Positions 1-6,073 of a stretch of DNA of 10,550 nt are shown one piece after another. The notes under the pieces were generated by a model. The model had not been told where the DNA came from. It saw only the letters and a list, made by a program, of their open reading frames with translations, and searched no databases. The position numbers were made by a program, and so were the translations under genes. The first letter of the stretch is position 1. Each line of letters begins with the position of its first letter. This DNA is from Candidatus Jordarchaeia archaeon (GTDB lineage: Archaea > Asgardarchaeota > Jordiarchaeia > Jordiarchaeales > Freyrarchaeaceae), in the NCBI GenBank assembly GCA_018383835.1, contig JAHAWR010000048.1:1-10550 (forward strand). The letters run 5' to 3'.

Positions 1-96
1 GGAGAAAACACTCTCGAAAAGAAGCAAGAGAAGGGGGAGGAAAAGAGAACTTCCAGCTCGTCCAGCGCCACTTCTTCACCACATTATCTCCTGTAG
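1..96 (+). CDS. Possible C-terminal end of an unidentified gene (partial)
   Basis: The first frame is open from the window edge to a TAG at 94-96. It encodes about 31 residues rich in Lys and Glu, then a Ser/Thr-rich stretch, ending HYLL. The plus strand is strongly purine-rich here, as coding DNA often is. It would overlap the 3' end of the converging nuoA by 13 bases. A run this short stays open by chance fairly often, and nothing in it identifies a family. A minus-strand continuation downstream of nuoA (a GTG at 83-81 after an AGGAGA) is an alternative reading that I cannot exclude. Confidence 0.25.
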   Translation, partial: GENTLEKKQEKGEEKRTSSSSSATSSPHYLL

Positions 97-401
97 AGAG
101 CGAGGAGCGCAGCCACCACCAGAAACAGCATGTATATCAATGCGTACAGCGGGTTACTGAAAGAAGACGTAAACACTATAACCCCGGCGGTCTCCAGCAA
201 CGTGAAGAATATCGCGTAGTAAACTAAGTGCACCCTGTGCTGAAACTTTTCAGCAGGATACTCCTCACCGCAAGCGTAAGGATCAAGCTTAGCCGGTGTC
301 TTCTCACCCATAGCGCCTATCATCCTCCCTGTGAGATACGTCGCACACGCCACCAGAAAACTCACTAACACAGCAATACCCAATGTCAGCAAACCAGACA
401 T
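84..401 (-). CDS. nuoA: NuoA/ND3-family membrane subunit of a complex I-like complex
   Basis: This 105-residue protein has three predicted membrane helices (about residues 3-22, 58-78 and 83-102). The loop motif PYACGEEYP, with C44, is the hallmark of the ND3/NuoA family, and E70 in helix 2 matches the family's conserved acidic residue. In complex I this subunit sits at the junction of the peripheral and membrane arms and helps couple electron transfer to ion pumping. The ATG at 401-399 is chosen over one 11 codons upstream because GGAGGTG lies just 5 bases before it. The gene is divergent from the five-gene hydrogenase-like operon. Classical group 4 hydrogenases (Ech, Mbh) lack an ND3 subunit, so its presence here is notable. 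Family assignment is firm; membership of the same complex is inferred from adjacency. Confidence 0.9.
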   Translation of the reverse strand: MSGLLTLGIAVLVSFLVACATYLTGRMIGAMGEKTPAKLDPYACGEEYPAEKFQHRVHLVYYAIFFTLLETAGVIVFTSSFSNPLYALIYMLFLVVAALLALYRR

Positions 402-473
402 AACGCCACCTCCACTCAAATGTGGGAATCCCAAGTAGTTACATTATGACGCAGTAACTAAGAATTCTATCTT

Positions 474-490
474 CCTTTTTATCTTTTCGC
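474..490 (-). promoter_or_regulatory. Likely promoter of nuoA (BRE plus A-rich TATA box)
   Basis: Read on the minus strand, GCGAAAAGATAAAAAGG resembles an archaeal BRE followed by a TATA element. Transcription would start near 455, giving a leader of roughly 55 bases. That leader holds an inverted repeat AGTTAC/GTAACT (437-442 and 454-459) and a short palindrome TGGGA-A-TCCCA (423-433), either of which could be a regulator site. Promoter calls in AT-rich archaeal DNA are weak without transcript data. Confidence 0.4.
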
Positions 491-617
491 TTCACATAGT
501 AAAGCTCACATGAGACTATAGTAAACTCGGCAAAGACTAAAAAGCACAACTAGCCAACACCTCCTAAACGAAAAAGTAAAAAAGAGGATTAATCATATAC
601 TCCCATCGTCAACGCAG

Positions 618-624
618 TTTAAAT
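618..624 (+). promoter_or_regulatory. Candidate TATA box for the hydrogenase-like operon
   Basis: TTTAAAT is centred about 28 bases before the ATG of the small-subunit gene, so a transcript from it would be almost leaderless. However, GGAAGTGAT precedes the ATG by about 3 bases, which suggests a leadered message. A second AT-rich candidate (ATCATATAC, about 592-600) would give a leader of about 25 bases. I cannot decide between them. Confidence 0.35.
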
Positions 625-648
625 GGTAAACACGCCGGAAGTGATACG

Positions 649-1083
649 ATGGGGCTTCTCAACAAACTCGTAAAATGGGCAAGAAGTAAATCACCATGGA
701 TTCTACATTTAAATACTGGTGGATGCAACGCCTGCGACATCGAGGTGCTTGCGGCGCTGATGCCCCGCTTTGACGTTGAACGCTTCGGGATCCTGCTTAT
801 GGGCAGTCCAAGACATGCCGATGTCCTCGTCTGCACGGGCCCGATCACTAAACAGATGAAGCCCAGATTCAGGAAGCTCTACGAGCAGGTTCCCGACCCA
901 AAGTTCGTGATGGCGGTCGGCAACTGCGCATGCACCGGCGGAGTCTTCAAGGGATGCTACGGCATTGAGGGAGGCATAGATACAACGGTTCCAGTCGACG
1001 TCTATGTCCCGGGATGCCCACCTAAGCCCGAAGCAATAATAGACGGTGTAGCCAAGCTCCTAGCCAAACTACAAGGAACATAG
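649..1083 (+). CDS. nuoB: Group 4 [NiFe] hydrogenase small subunit (NuoB/MbhJ family)
   Basis: This 144-residue subunit carries the single [4Fe-4S] cluster that passes electrons between the ferredoxin-like subunit and the large-subunit active site. Visible ligands are C26 and C29 in GGCNACDIE, C93 in GNCACTGG and C123 in PGCPPKP. The first pair is CxxC, as in energy-converting hydrogenases. True complex I and Fpo NuoB subunits have two adjacent cysteines there. Length is typical for a minimal small subunit. It is the first gene of a five-gene operon whose order (J-K-L-M-N in Mbh terms) matches archaeal membrane-bound hydrogenases. The symbol given is family-level; mbhJ-like would describe it equally well. 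Extra cysteines C62, C95 and C103 have no assigned role. Confidence 0.9.
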   Translation: MGLLNKLVKWARSKSPWILHLNTGGCNACDIEVLAALMPRFDVERFGILLMGSPRHADVLVCTGPITKQMKPRFRKLYEQVPDPKFVMAVGNCACTGGVFKGCYGIEGGIDTTVPVDVYVPGCPPKPEAIIDGVAKLLAKLQGT

Positions 1084-1094
1084 GAGGAATGGTG

Positions 1095-1583
1095 GTGAGC
1101 AAAAAGAAGACTCAAATAAAAAAGGAGGAAAAGCTTCTCGAGGAACTAAAGTCAGCTCTCGGACCACAGCTCGAGGAAGCATACATTAAAAGGCCAAGGC
1201 GGATCCACATAAGAGTTAAGCCGGGAGCCCACAGAAAAGCCGTAGAGTACATGAGAGACAACTGGGAGCTTTGGCACGTCTCCACCATAACAGGCGTCGA
1301 CCTCGGAGAAAACATAGAGGTAATATTCCACCTCTGGAGATTCAAGGAACCACAAACAGCTATCATGGTAAGAACAATGGTTCCAAAGTCCAACCCGAAG
1401 CTTGAAACCATAACTGACATCCTACCATCAAGCAACCTCTACGAGCGCGAAGTCCACGACCTCCTCGGCGTAGTATTCGAAGGACACCCCAACCTCGAAC
1501 GCTTAGTCCTCCCAGAAGACTGGCCCGAAGGCGTCTACCCGCTCCGAAAGGAGTGGCAACCTGCACAACAAGAAGGAGAATGA
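1095..1583 (+). CDS. nuoC: Complex I/hydrogenase 30-kDa subunit (NuoC/MbhK family)
   Basis: This soluble structural subunit of about 162 residues holds the large subunit in the peripheral arm. The family signature is clear near the C-terminus: YEREVHDLLGVVFEGHP (about residues 117-133), then LPEDWPEG and PLRKEW. The N-terminus is a charged Lys/Glu stretch. Start choice is awkward. An ATG at 1089 lies only one base after AGGAGG, too close for a ribosome to use well, whereas the GTG at 1095 has a 7-base spacer, so I prefer GTG 1095. The gene follows the small subunit by 11 bases (5 from the ATG) and is surely co-transcribed. NuoC alone does not separate complex I from group 4 hydrogenase. Confidence 0.9.
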   Translation: MSKKKTQIKKEEKLLEELKSALGPQLEEAYIKRPRRIHIRVKPGAHRKAVEYMRDNWELWHVSTITGVDLGENIEVIFHLWRFKEPQTAIMVRTMVPKSNPKLETITDILPSSNLYEREVHDLLGVVFEGHPNLERLVLPEDWPEGVYPLRKEWQPAQQEGE

Positions 1584-1587
1584 AAAC

Positions 1588-1609
1588 AAATATAACCTCG
1601 TTTATATTT
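1588..1609 (+). other. AT-rich hairpin between the 30-kDa and large-subunit genes
   Basis: AAATATAA and TTATATTT form a perfect 8-base inverted repeat around a CCTCGT loop, in the 49-base gap before the large-subunit gene. The right arm also resembles a TATA box about 26 bases before the next ATG. It could be an internal promoter, a processing site, or a chance AT-rich dyad. A strong ribosome binding site (GGAGGTG, 1619-1625) follows independently. Confidence 0.35.
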
Positions 1610-1632
1610 TAAACTAACGGAGGTGTTAATAA

Positions 1633-2820
1633 ATGTCACGAGTCACGATTCCGATAGGACCACAACATCCCGCCCTACACGAACCTGAGCACTTCCAGAT
1701 TTTCGTTGAAGGCGAAATCGTCGTCGATGTGAAGCCAAGGATCGGCTATGTCCACCGCGGAATAGAAAAAGCACTCGAAAACAGAACGTACATCCAAGGG
1801 GCATTCCTAGTAGAAAGAGTATGTGGCATATGTTCAAACGCTCATCAGTGCACGTTTATGATGGCGGCTGAGGAGGCTGGTGGCATCGAGATTTCCGAAA
1901 AGGCGAGCTTCATTAGGACTATTGTTGCTGAGCTGGAGAGGATTCATAGCCACCTTTTGTGGCTTGGCGCTGCTGGGCTGGAGATCGGGTTTGAGACCCT
2001 TTTCATGTACGTGTGGAGGGACAGGGAGGTTGTCATGGATCTGCTTGAGGCTATTTCGGGAAACAGGGTTAACTATGCAATGAACATTCTTGGCGGCGTC
2101 AGGCGGGACATTTCTCCTGAGCTTGCGGACAAAATCAGGAAGGGTCTCGACTATCTTGAGGAGAGAACGAACTACTACAAGAAGCTGTGTCTCGAGGAGA
2201 GCACCATCAGGAAAAGGACTGATGGCATAGGAGTGCTTGACCCTATAACTGGTGTTAAGCTCGGGGCTACTGGTCCCACCATCCGTGCTTCTGGGATTAA
2301 GTTTGACGTGAGGAAGAACGACCCGCACTTGAAGTATGATGAAGCAGACTTCGAGTTGATCACATGGGACACTTGTGACACGTTTGGCAGGGTTGTGGTG
2401 CGTGTGCTGGAGACCATTGAAAGCATTAAGATTATCAGGTGGTGCCTTAACCATATGCCTAAGAAGGGCGACATCATGCCTGAGAAACTTATCAGGCGTG
2501 TGCCTGAAGGGGAGGCTTATGCCAGATTTGAGGCTCAGAGGGGTGAGCTAGTGTACTACTTGAAGAGTAACGGAACTGACAAGCCTTACAGAGTCAAGAT
2601 TAGGACTCCGACCTTGGCGAACATACTATCGGTGGCGGAGCTTCTCAAGGGTTCCTACATTGCTGACGTACCTATTGCACTGGCATCCATCGACCCATGC
2701 TTCTCATGCGAGGACAGGATCACATTTGTGGACGTGGAGAAGGAGAAAGCTTGGACATGGACTAGGGAAGAGCTTCGCAAGTACAGCAGGGAGTTCAATG
2801 AGAGGGAGAAGCGATGGTAG
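1633..2820 (+). CDS. nuoD: Group 4 [NiFe] hydrogenase large subunit (NuoD/MbhL family), metal site intact
   Basis: This 395-residue catalytic subunit has the N-terminal motif ERVCGICSNAH (C64, C67, H71) and the C-terminal motif DPCFSCEDR (C356, C359, R362). Together these are the four cysteine ligands of a [NiFe] centre. Complex I NuoD has lost them, so I infer proton reduction or H2 oxidation rather than quinone reduction. ATGPTIRASG (about 212-221) is another conserved superfamily segment. Thirty-three residues follow R362, comparable to the tails removed by a maturation protease in some group 4 enzymes; whether it is cleaved here is unknown. The start has GGAGGTG with a 7-base spacer. Codon choice changes sharply after about base 1860: Glu is 6 GAA to 1 GAG before it and about 5 GAA to 28 GAG after. 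The exact hydrogenase subgroup cannot be fixed by eye. Confidence 0.92.
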   Translation: MSRVTIPIGPQHPALHEPEHFQIFVEGEIVVDVKPRIGYVHRGIEKALENRTYIQGAFLVERVCGICSNAHQCTFMMAAEEAGGIEISEKASFIRTIVAELERIHSHLLWLGAAGLEIGFETLFMYVWRDREVVMDLLEAISGNRVNYAMNILGGVRRDISPELADKIRKGLDYLEERTNYYKKLCLEESTIRKRTDGIGVLDPITGVKLGATGPTIRASGIKFDVRKNDPHLKYDEADFELITWDTCDTFGRVVVRVLETIESIKIIRWCLNHMPKKGDIMPEKLIRRVPEGEAYARFEAQRGELVYYLKSNGTDKPYRVKIRTPTLANILSVAELLKGSYIADVPIALASIDPCFSCEDRITFVDVEKEKAWTWTREELRKYSREFNEREKRW

Positions 2821-2864
2821 CTTCTCTGCGAAAAACCCCTTGCAGTTTAATTTTTAATGGAAAC

Positions 2865-2873
2865 CTATAAATT
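2865..2873 (+). promoter_or_regulatory. Possible internal promoter before the membrane-anchor gene
   Basis: The 103-base gap after the large-subunit gene is the longest in this operon. It contains GGAAACCTATAAATT, which reads as a BRE followed by a TATA box, and would start a transcript near 2890-2897. Read-through from upstream is equally likely, so this would be a secondary promoter. Confidence 0.3.
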
Positions 2874-2923
2874 GTTGTTGAGGGCGAAAAAAGGACAGCT
2901 CTTATAGAAGCGGGGAGATGGAA

Positions 2924-4225
2924 ATGAGCGTGGATGTTCTTCTATTTTACTTGCTTGCTCAGCAATCCACGGTTTTGGATGTTGGAAAGGAGCTGTTTAA
3001 GATTCTAGTGTTTCCGGGAGCCATCTTCATGTTTGCCTTAGCTCTCGTGGGCGAATGGTTTGACAGGAAGGTTCACGGGCGCCTCCAACATCGCGTCGGC
3101 CCATTCTACACCGGGTGGCATGGAATCCTACAGCCCTTGGCTGACTTCATAAAGCTTCTGGCGAAGGAGGACATCGTGGCGAGGGGGGCTGACGTCAAAA
3201 GCCTGACAGCGACACCTATAGCGGCGTTCACCATAGCCCTCACAATGGTCATGTTCCTGCCGGTTTACAAGGGGGCAGGAATAATCAGCTTCGAGGGAGA
3301 CCTCGTCTTCCTGATATTCTTGGCAACGATGTACACGGTTACGGTAATCCTCACAGGGTGGTTCTCAACCAGCAGGTTCGGAGAGGTCGGAACAACAAGA
3401 GCTGGCCTGCAACTCATAGCCTTTGAAGTCCCACTAGCCCTATCAGCACTGACGCCCGCGTTCGTCGTTGCAAACTACATGGCGACCCCCCAGCAAGTTG
3501 CTCAAGTACTAACTCTCCTCGGAGTTGACCTTCCAGGGTTAACCCTCGAGCAGTACTTGTTGCTCTACCTGCTACTCTCAACTTTCGCTCCCGAGCTCTG
3601 GACGTTCTACGTAGCCCCAATACTGCAGCTCCAGCCGTTCTCAGCCTTACAGGTGCTAACCATAGGCAACATTACGGCGTTCCAAGCGATCACCCGGATG
3701 CCCCTCATATTAGTAGCACCAATATCGTTCGCCTCACTTCTCATATCGCTTATGGCTGAAATGGAAAAAGTTCCCTTTGACATCCCAGAGGCACACACCG
3801 AGATAGTTGCAGGGTGGCAGACCGAGATCTCAGGGAAGAAGCTGGCGCTCTTCAGGGCCGCGGGAGACCTCGAAATGATATTCGGAGCCGGCCTAGCCGC
3901 CACACTATTCCTAGGAGGACCATACGGTCCAGGGAGCATGATAGGGGTAACCCCCCTCGAAAGGATGCTCGGCGCCTTCCCACTCGGATACATAATAGGA
4001 CTGGGCTGGTTCCTCGTAAAGCTCTTCGCAGTCCTCTTCATAATAACGCTACTGAGAACGGTGTTCGCAAGGTTCAGAATAGACCAAGTTACAGCTGGAG
4101 CATGGAAGTACCTCATACCACTGACAATACTCAACATTGCAGTGATAGAGGCAGCAGTCTACCTAGACCTCTTCGGGTGGAGGACTGCCTCCACACTCAT
4201 AATGATTGCCCTAAGCATGCTGTAG
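2924..4225 (+). CDS. nuoH: Membrane-anchor subunit (NuoH/ND1/MbhM family), longer than usual
   Basis: This multi-spanning membrane protein (433 residues from ATG 2924) links the peripheral hydrogenase module to the membrane ion pump. Family motifs are DRKVHGRLQHRVGP after helix 1 (about residues 47-60) and PFDIPEAHTEIVAGW (about 284-298), the acidic loop implicated in coupling. Relatives are usually about 320-350 residues. Extra length lies mainly between about 184 and 253, where a Leu-rich, partly hydrophobic segment separates helix 4 from the conserved acidic loop, and at the N-terminus. ATG 2924 is preferred to ATG 2918 because GGGGAG ends directly against the latter. The first 130 or so bases share the T/G-ending codons of the preceding gene; later codons end mostly in C or A. 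Confidence 0.9.
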   Translation: MSVDVLLFYLLAQQSTVLDVGKELFKILVFPGAIFMFALALVGEWFDRKVHGRLQHRVGPFYTGWHGILQPLADFIKLLAKEDIVARGADVKSLTATPIAAFTIALTMVMFLPVYKGAGIISFEGDLVFLIFLATMYTVTVILTGWFSTSRFGEVGTTRAGLQLIAFEVPLALSALTPAFVVANYMATPQQVAQVLTLLGVDLPGLTLEQYLLLYLLLSTFAPELWTFYVAPILQLQPFSALQVLTIGNITAFQAITRMPLILVAPISFASLLISLMAEMEKVPFDIPEAHTEIVAGWQTEISGKKLALFRAAGDLEMIFGAGLAATLFLGGPYGPGSMIGVTPLERMLGAFPLGYIIGLGWFLVKLFAVLFIITLLRTVFARFRIDQVTAGAWKYLIPLTILNIAVIEAAVYLDLFGWRTASTLIMIALSML

Positions 4226-4236
4226 GAGGTGTGAAC

Positions 4237-4614
4237 GTGCCCCGACCAGCCGCGATAACCCCCGAACTCCTCAAACATCTGCTCAAAAAGCCGGCAACGG
4301 TATTCTATCCCTTCGAAAAGCTCCCTGTCCCGGAGAGATACAGGGGACGGCACATATACCACGTTAACAGGTGCAACGGGTGCAGCCTATGCGCTAGAGA
4401 CTGCCCCACAGGAGCAATAACAATGGTTCCAGACATCAGACCCGAAGGGCAAAGGACGAAGACGGGAAAAAGACCCAGAATATTCCTAGCGGCATGCATG
4501 TTCTGCGGGCAATGTGTCCTCTCATGTCCTAATAATGCCATTGAGATGACGGGCGACTACGAGCTGGCAGCCTACTCCAAGGACGAAATGAACTGGAAAG
4601 AAGTAGAAGATTGA
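4237..4614 (+). CDS. nuoI: Two-cluster [4Fe-4S] ferredoxin-like subunit (NuoI/MbhN family)
   Basis: This 125-residue electron-entry subunit has two typical cluster motifs: CNGCSLCARDCP (C46, C49, C52, C56) and CMFCGQCVLSCP (C87, C90, C93, C97). They form the wire from a soluble electron carrier, probably ferredoxin, to the small subunit. The reading frame extends far upstream within the previous gene, but the real start is set by GGAGG at 4225-4229: GTG 4237 has a 7-base spacer, while GTG 4231 is too close. It starts 11 bases after the membrane-anchor stop. No NADH-binding genes (NuoE, F, G) follow, which fits a ferredoxin-linked complex rather than an NADH dehydrogenase. It is the last gene of the operon. 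Confidence 0.9.
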   Translation: MPRPAAITPELLKHLLKKPATVFYPFEKLPVPERYRGRHIYHVNRCNGCSLCARDCPTGAITMVPDIRPEGQRTKTGKRPRIFLAACMFCGQCVLSCPNNAIEMTGDYELAAYSKDEMNWKEVED

Positions 4615-4624
4615 GAACCCCTGC

Positions 4625-4676
4625 TCTTCCCTTTTCTTTTGCTTCCCTCATTTTTAGCTCTCTCTTTTCCCAGCAT
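4625..4676 (+). terminator. T-rich termination zone after the hydrogenase operon
   Basis: Just after the last operon gene the plus strand becomes pyrimidine-rich with repeated T runs (CCCTTTTCTTTTGC, CATTTTTAGC, CTCTTTTCCC). Archaeal RNA polymerase terminates at such oligo-T tracts without needing a hairpin, and I see no hairpin here. Confidence 0.5.
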
Positions 4677-5315
4677 TTATTAGGTTGCAGTACTTCTTTT
4701 AGTAGCTTTTCTTTTGCTTCTTCCTAGCAGCTCTGAGTCCTGCGGCACCATTAATGTTTCTTCAGGCTCCACGTTGCCTCGTACTACTGTTTTTCGTACC
4801 TGTCTAGTGGTCTTCTATGTTTTGTTGCTTGGTGAGCTTCTCACATCGTCCAACCATCTAAGTTTTAGCGCAATCTAAGATTTCTTTGTCCACATCAAAC
4901 TTTCTGCGAGAATGGTGAGAAGCCCGTAAACAGGTGCTCCAAGCGGTGGCGTTCAGCCCATGGAAAACCGCCTCGCCTTTTCCGAAGCCTGCTGAGCAGC
5001 AAAGCAAGCTCACTCGAAAACCCCCTAACAGTTTTTCAGCAACGCTCAAGCCTCTATCCGCCTGCCTCTCCTGATCTCCACTCCTTTCAGGCCTCTAGAA
5101 CACTCTATCCACACCTTTAGCGTCACCCGGCATCAAACTAAGCCTCCGCCACTCATCTCCTCGCATGGGGCTCAGTTTTAGCATTTTTCTATCTAAAACT
5201 CAATAAGTTTGTCTACTGGTCTGGAAGGTATCTTTTTAAAAGAGGGAAGAAAACCTTTTGTTTTATGTTTCCAGAAAAGAGGGGAGTTGCTCGTGGTGCT
5301 CGAGAGGGATGTCGA
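4677..5315. other. Long non-genic stretch with a possible degraded minus-strand frame
   Basis: I see no convincing gene, tRNA or rRNA. From about 5190 down to 4858 one minus-strand frame stays open for roughly 110 codons with a single TAG interruption; the unbroken part (5049-4858) has Cys-, Ser- and Arg-rich content unlike a typical protein. The same stretch holds short dyads: CTGCT-G-AGCAG near 4990, and GCGGT/ACCGC around a GGCG/CGCC segment near 4940-4975. It could be a decayed gene or transposon remnant, or a structured RNA. The right end (about 5220-5315) is A/T-rich and may hold the terminator of the minus-strand Fe-S gene. Confidence 0.4.
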
Positions 5316-5897
5316 CTATATTTGGATGAAGTGTATTCTCCTTTGCAGCTCTTTCTGGCTGTTTGCGCCGAGGTGTGGGCATTCGCTCGGCTTAGATTCT
5401 CCCAGTGCTAGCTTCACGGCGAAGCCGTAACATGTGGATACGCCACACTCTCCACAGTCCTTTTTCGGCAAGATCTTGTTAATTTCGATGGGGCTGACCT
5501 TAGGCTTGCTGCTTATAAGTTCGGGGGATGGTGTCCCGTGCCGACTAACGTAAACTGCTGCCCTGTTCAGCATGTCTTTGACGTAGTTTAGAATACGCAC
5601 CGCTTCGCCCCTATCTTTCAGGTTTGTGGCTGTTATTTTTCCTTCGCCAAAAATGGTAATTAGGTGCTCCTCAAACATGAAGCTCACAGAGTCCGACTCC
5701 CTGCTATAAGTTGCTTGGGGTAAGTAAAGGTAGATGACCGGGAGGAGGTCGCTCAATTTCTCTCCAGTGTTGCCCACGACTCGTATCCTATCTTCGGCGG
5801 CGAGGCAAGGGAGAACCTCCGTTATTCTGACCTCCTTCACTTTTGGAGGGATCAGCAAGTTGATAAATGACCCCTTACCCGTCTTTTCATGTGTCAT
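5316..5897 (-). CDS. Fe-S cluster protein with CODH/ACS-gamma-like C-terminal motif
   Basis: This 193-residue soluble protein ends in a clear Fe-S domain: ILPKKDCGECGVSTCYGFA, with C148, C151, C156 and C173 (SECPHL). The same pattern opens the gamma subunit of CODH/acetyl-CoA synthase and other proteins of the Pfam 'putative Fe-S cluster' family (PF04060), where it binds a [4Fe-4S] cluster. Residues about 15-120 form a separate alpha/beta region containing ITIFGEGKITATNLKDR, which looks like a small curved-sheet fold; I cannot name that family with certainty. It is not the corrinoid barrel subunit, being far too short. Its start has GGAGG with a 7-base spacer. It converges on the hydrogenase operon, and a redox accessory role is only a guess. 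Confidence 0.8.
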   Translation of the reverse strand: MTHEKTGKGSFINLLIPPKVKEVRITEVLPCLAAEDRIRVVGNTGEKLSDLLPVIYLYLPQATYSRESDSVSFMFEEHLITIFGEGKITATNLKDRGEAVRILNYVKDMLNRAAVYVSRHGTPSPELISSKPKVSPIEINKILPKKDCGECGVSTCYGFAVKLALGESKPSECPHLGANSQKELQRRIHFIQI

Positions 5898-5992
5898 AAA
5901 AATTCCTCCAAAGCCAGAATTTGTGTTAGTGGTTGCCGAGTTACAGTGAGCCCATTAACTTAAAAATATTGTTGTATGTAAATAACTGGAAA

Positions 5993-6008
5993 AGCGAATA
6001 TATCTTTC
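5993..6008 (-). promoter_or_regulatory. Likely promoter of the Fe-S protein gene
   Basis: On the minus strand, AGGAAAGATATATTCG combines a purine BRE-like element with GATATATT, a good TATA box. The transcript would begin near 5973-5976, with a leader of about 75 bases. A second AT-rich site (CAATATTTTTAAG, about 5960-5972) would give a leader of about 40 bases. These sites lie beyond the stop of tnpB, so the promoter may sit next to or inside the right end of the inserted element. Confidence 0.4.
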
Positions 6009-6073
6009 CTGTAACTAAGCCAAAGTTCAGGTAAACAAAACGGGAGAAAGAAGTTGTACTATGGCTCTTTCGA

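Noticed and set aside
1834..2454. 206-residue minus-strand open frame opposite the large-subunit gene
   Set aside because: It is antisense to a clearly conserved gene and has no recognisable family features; the frame is a by-product of the coding strand's codon choice.
3814..4236. Long N-terminal extension of the ferredoxin-like subunit frame
   Set aside because: This part lies inside the membrane-anchor gene and reads as Arg/His-rich nonsense. A ribosome binding site sets the real start at 4237.
649..4614. Annotation as NADH:quinone oxidoreductase (complex I)
   Set aside because: Family homology is real, but the four NiFe cysteines, the CxxC of the small subunit and the absence of NADH-module genes favour a group 4 hydrogenase.
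5209..5430. Plus-strand frame of 73 codons overlapping the Fe-S protein gene
   Set aside because: Most of it is antisense to the conserved Fe-S motif, and it has no ribosome binding site or family pattern.
6000..6073. Remaining half of vapC on the right side of the IS
   Set aside because: Translation of the minus strand below the tnpB stop gives no PIN-domain sequence, so the rest is deleted or lies elsewhere.
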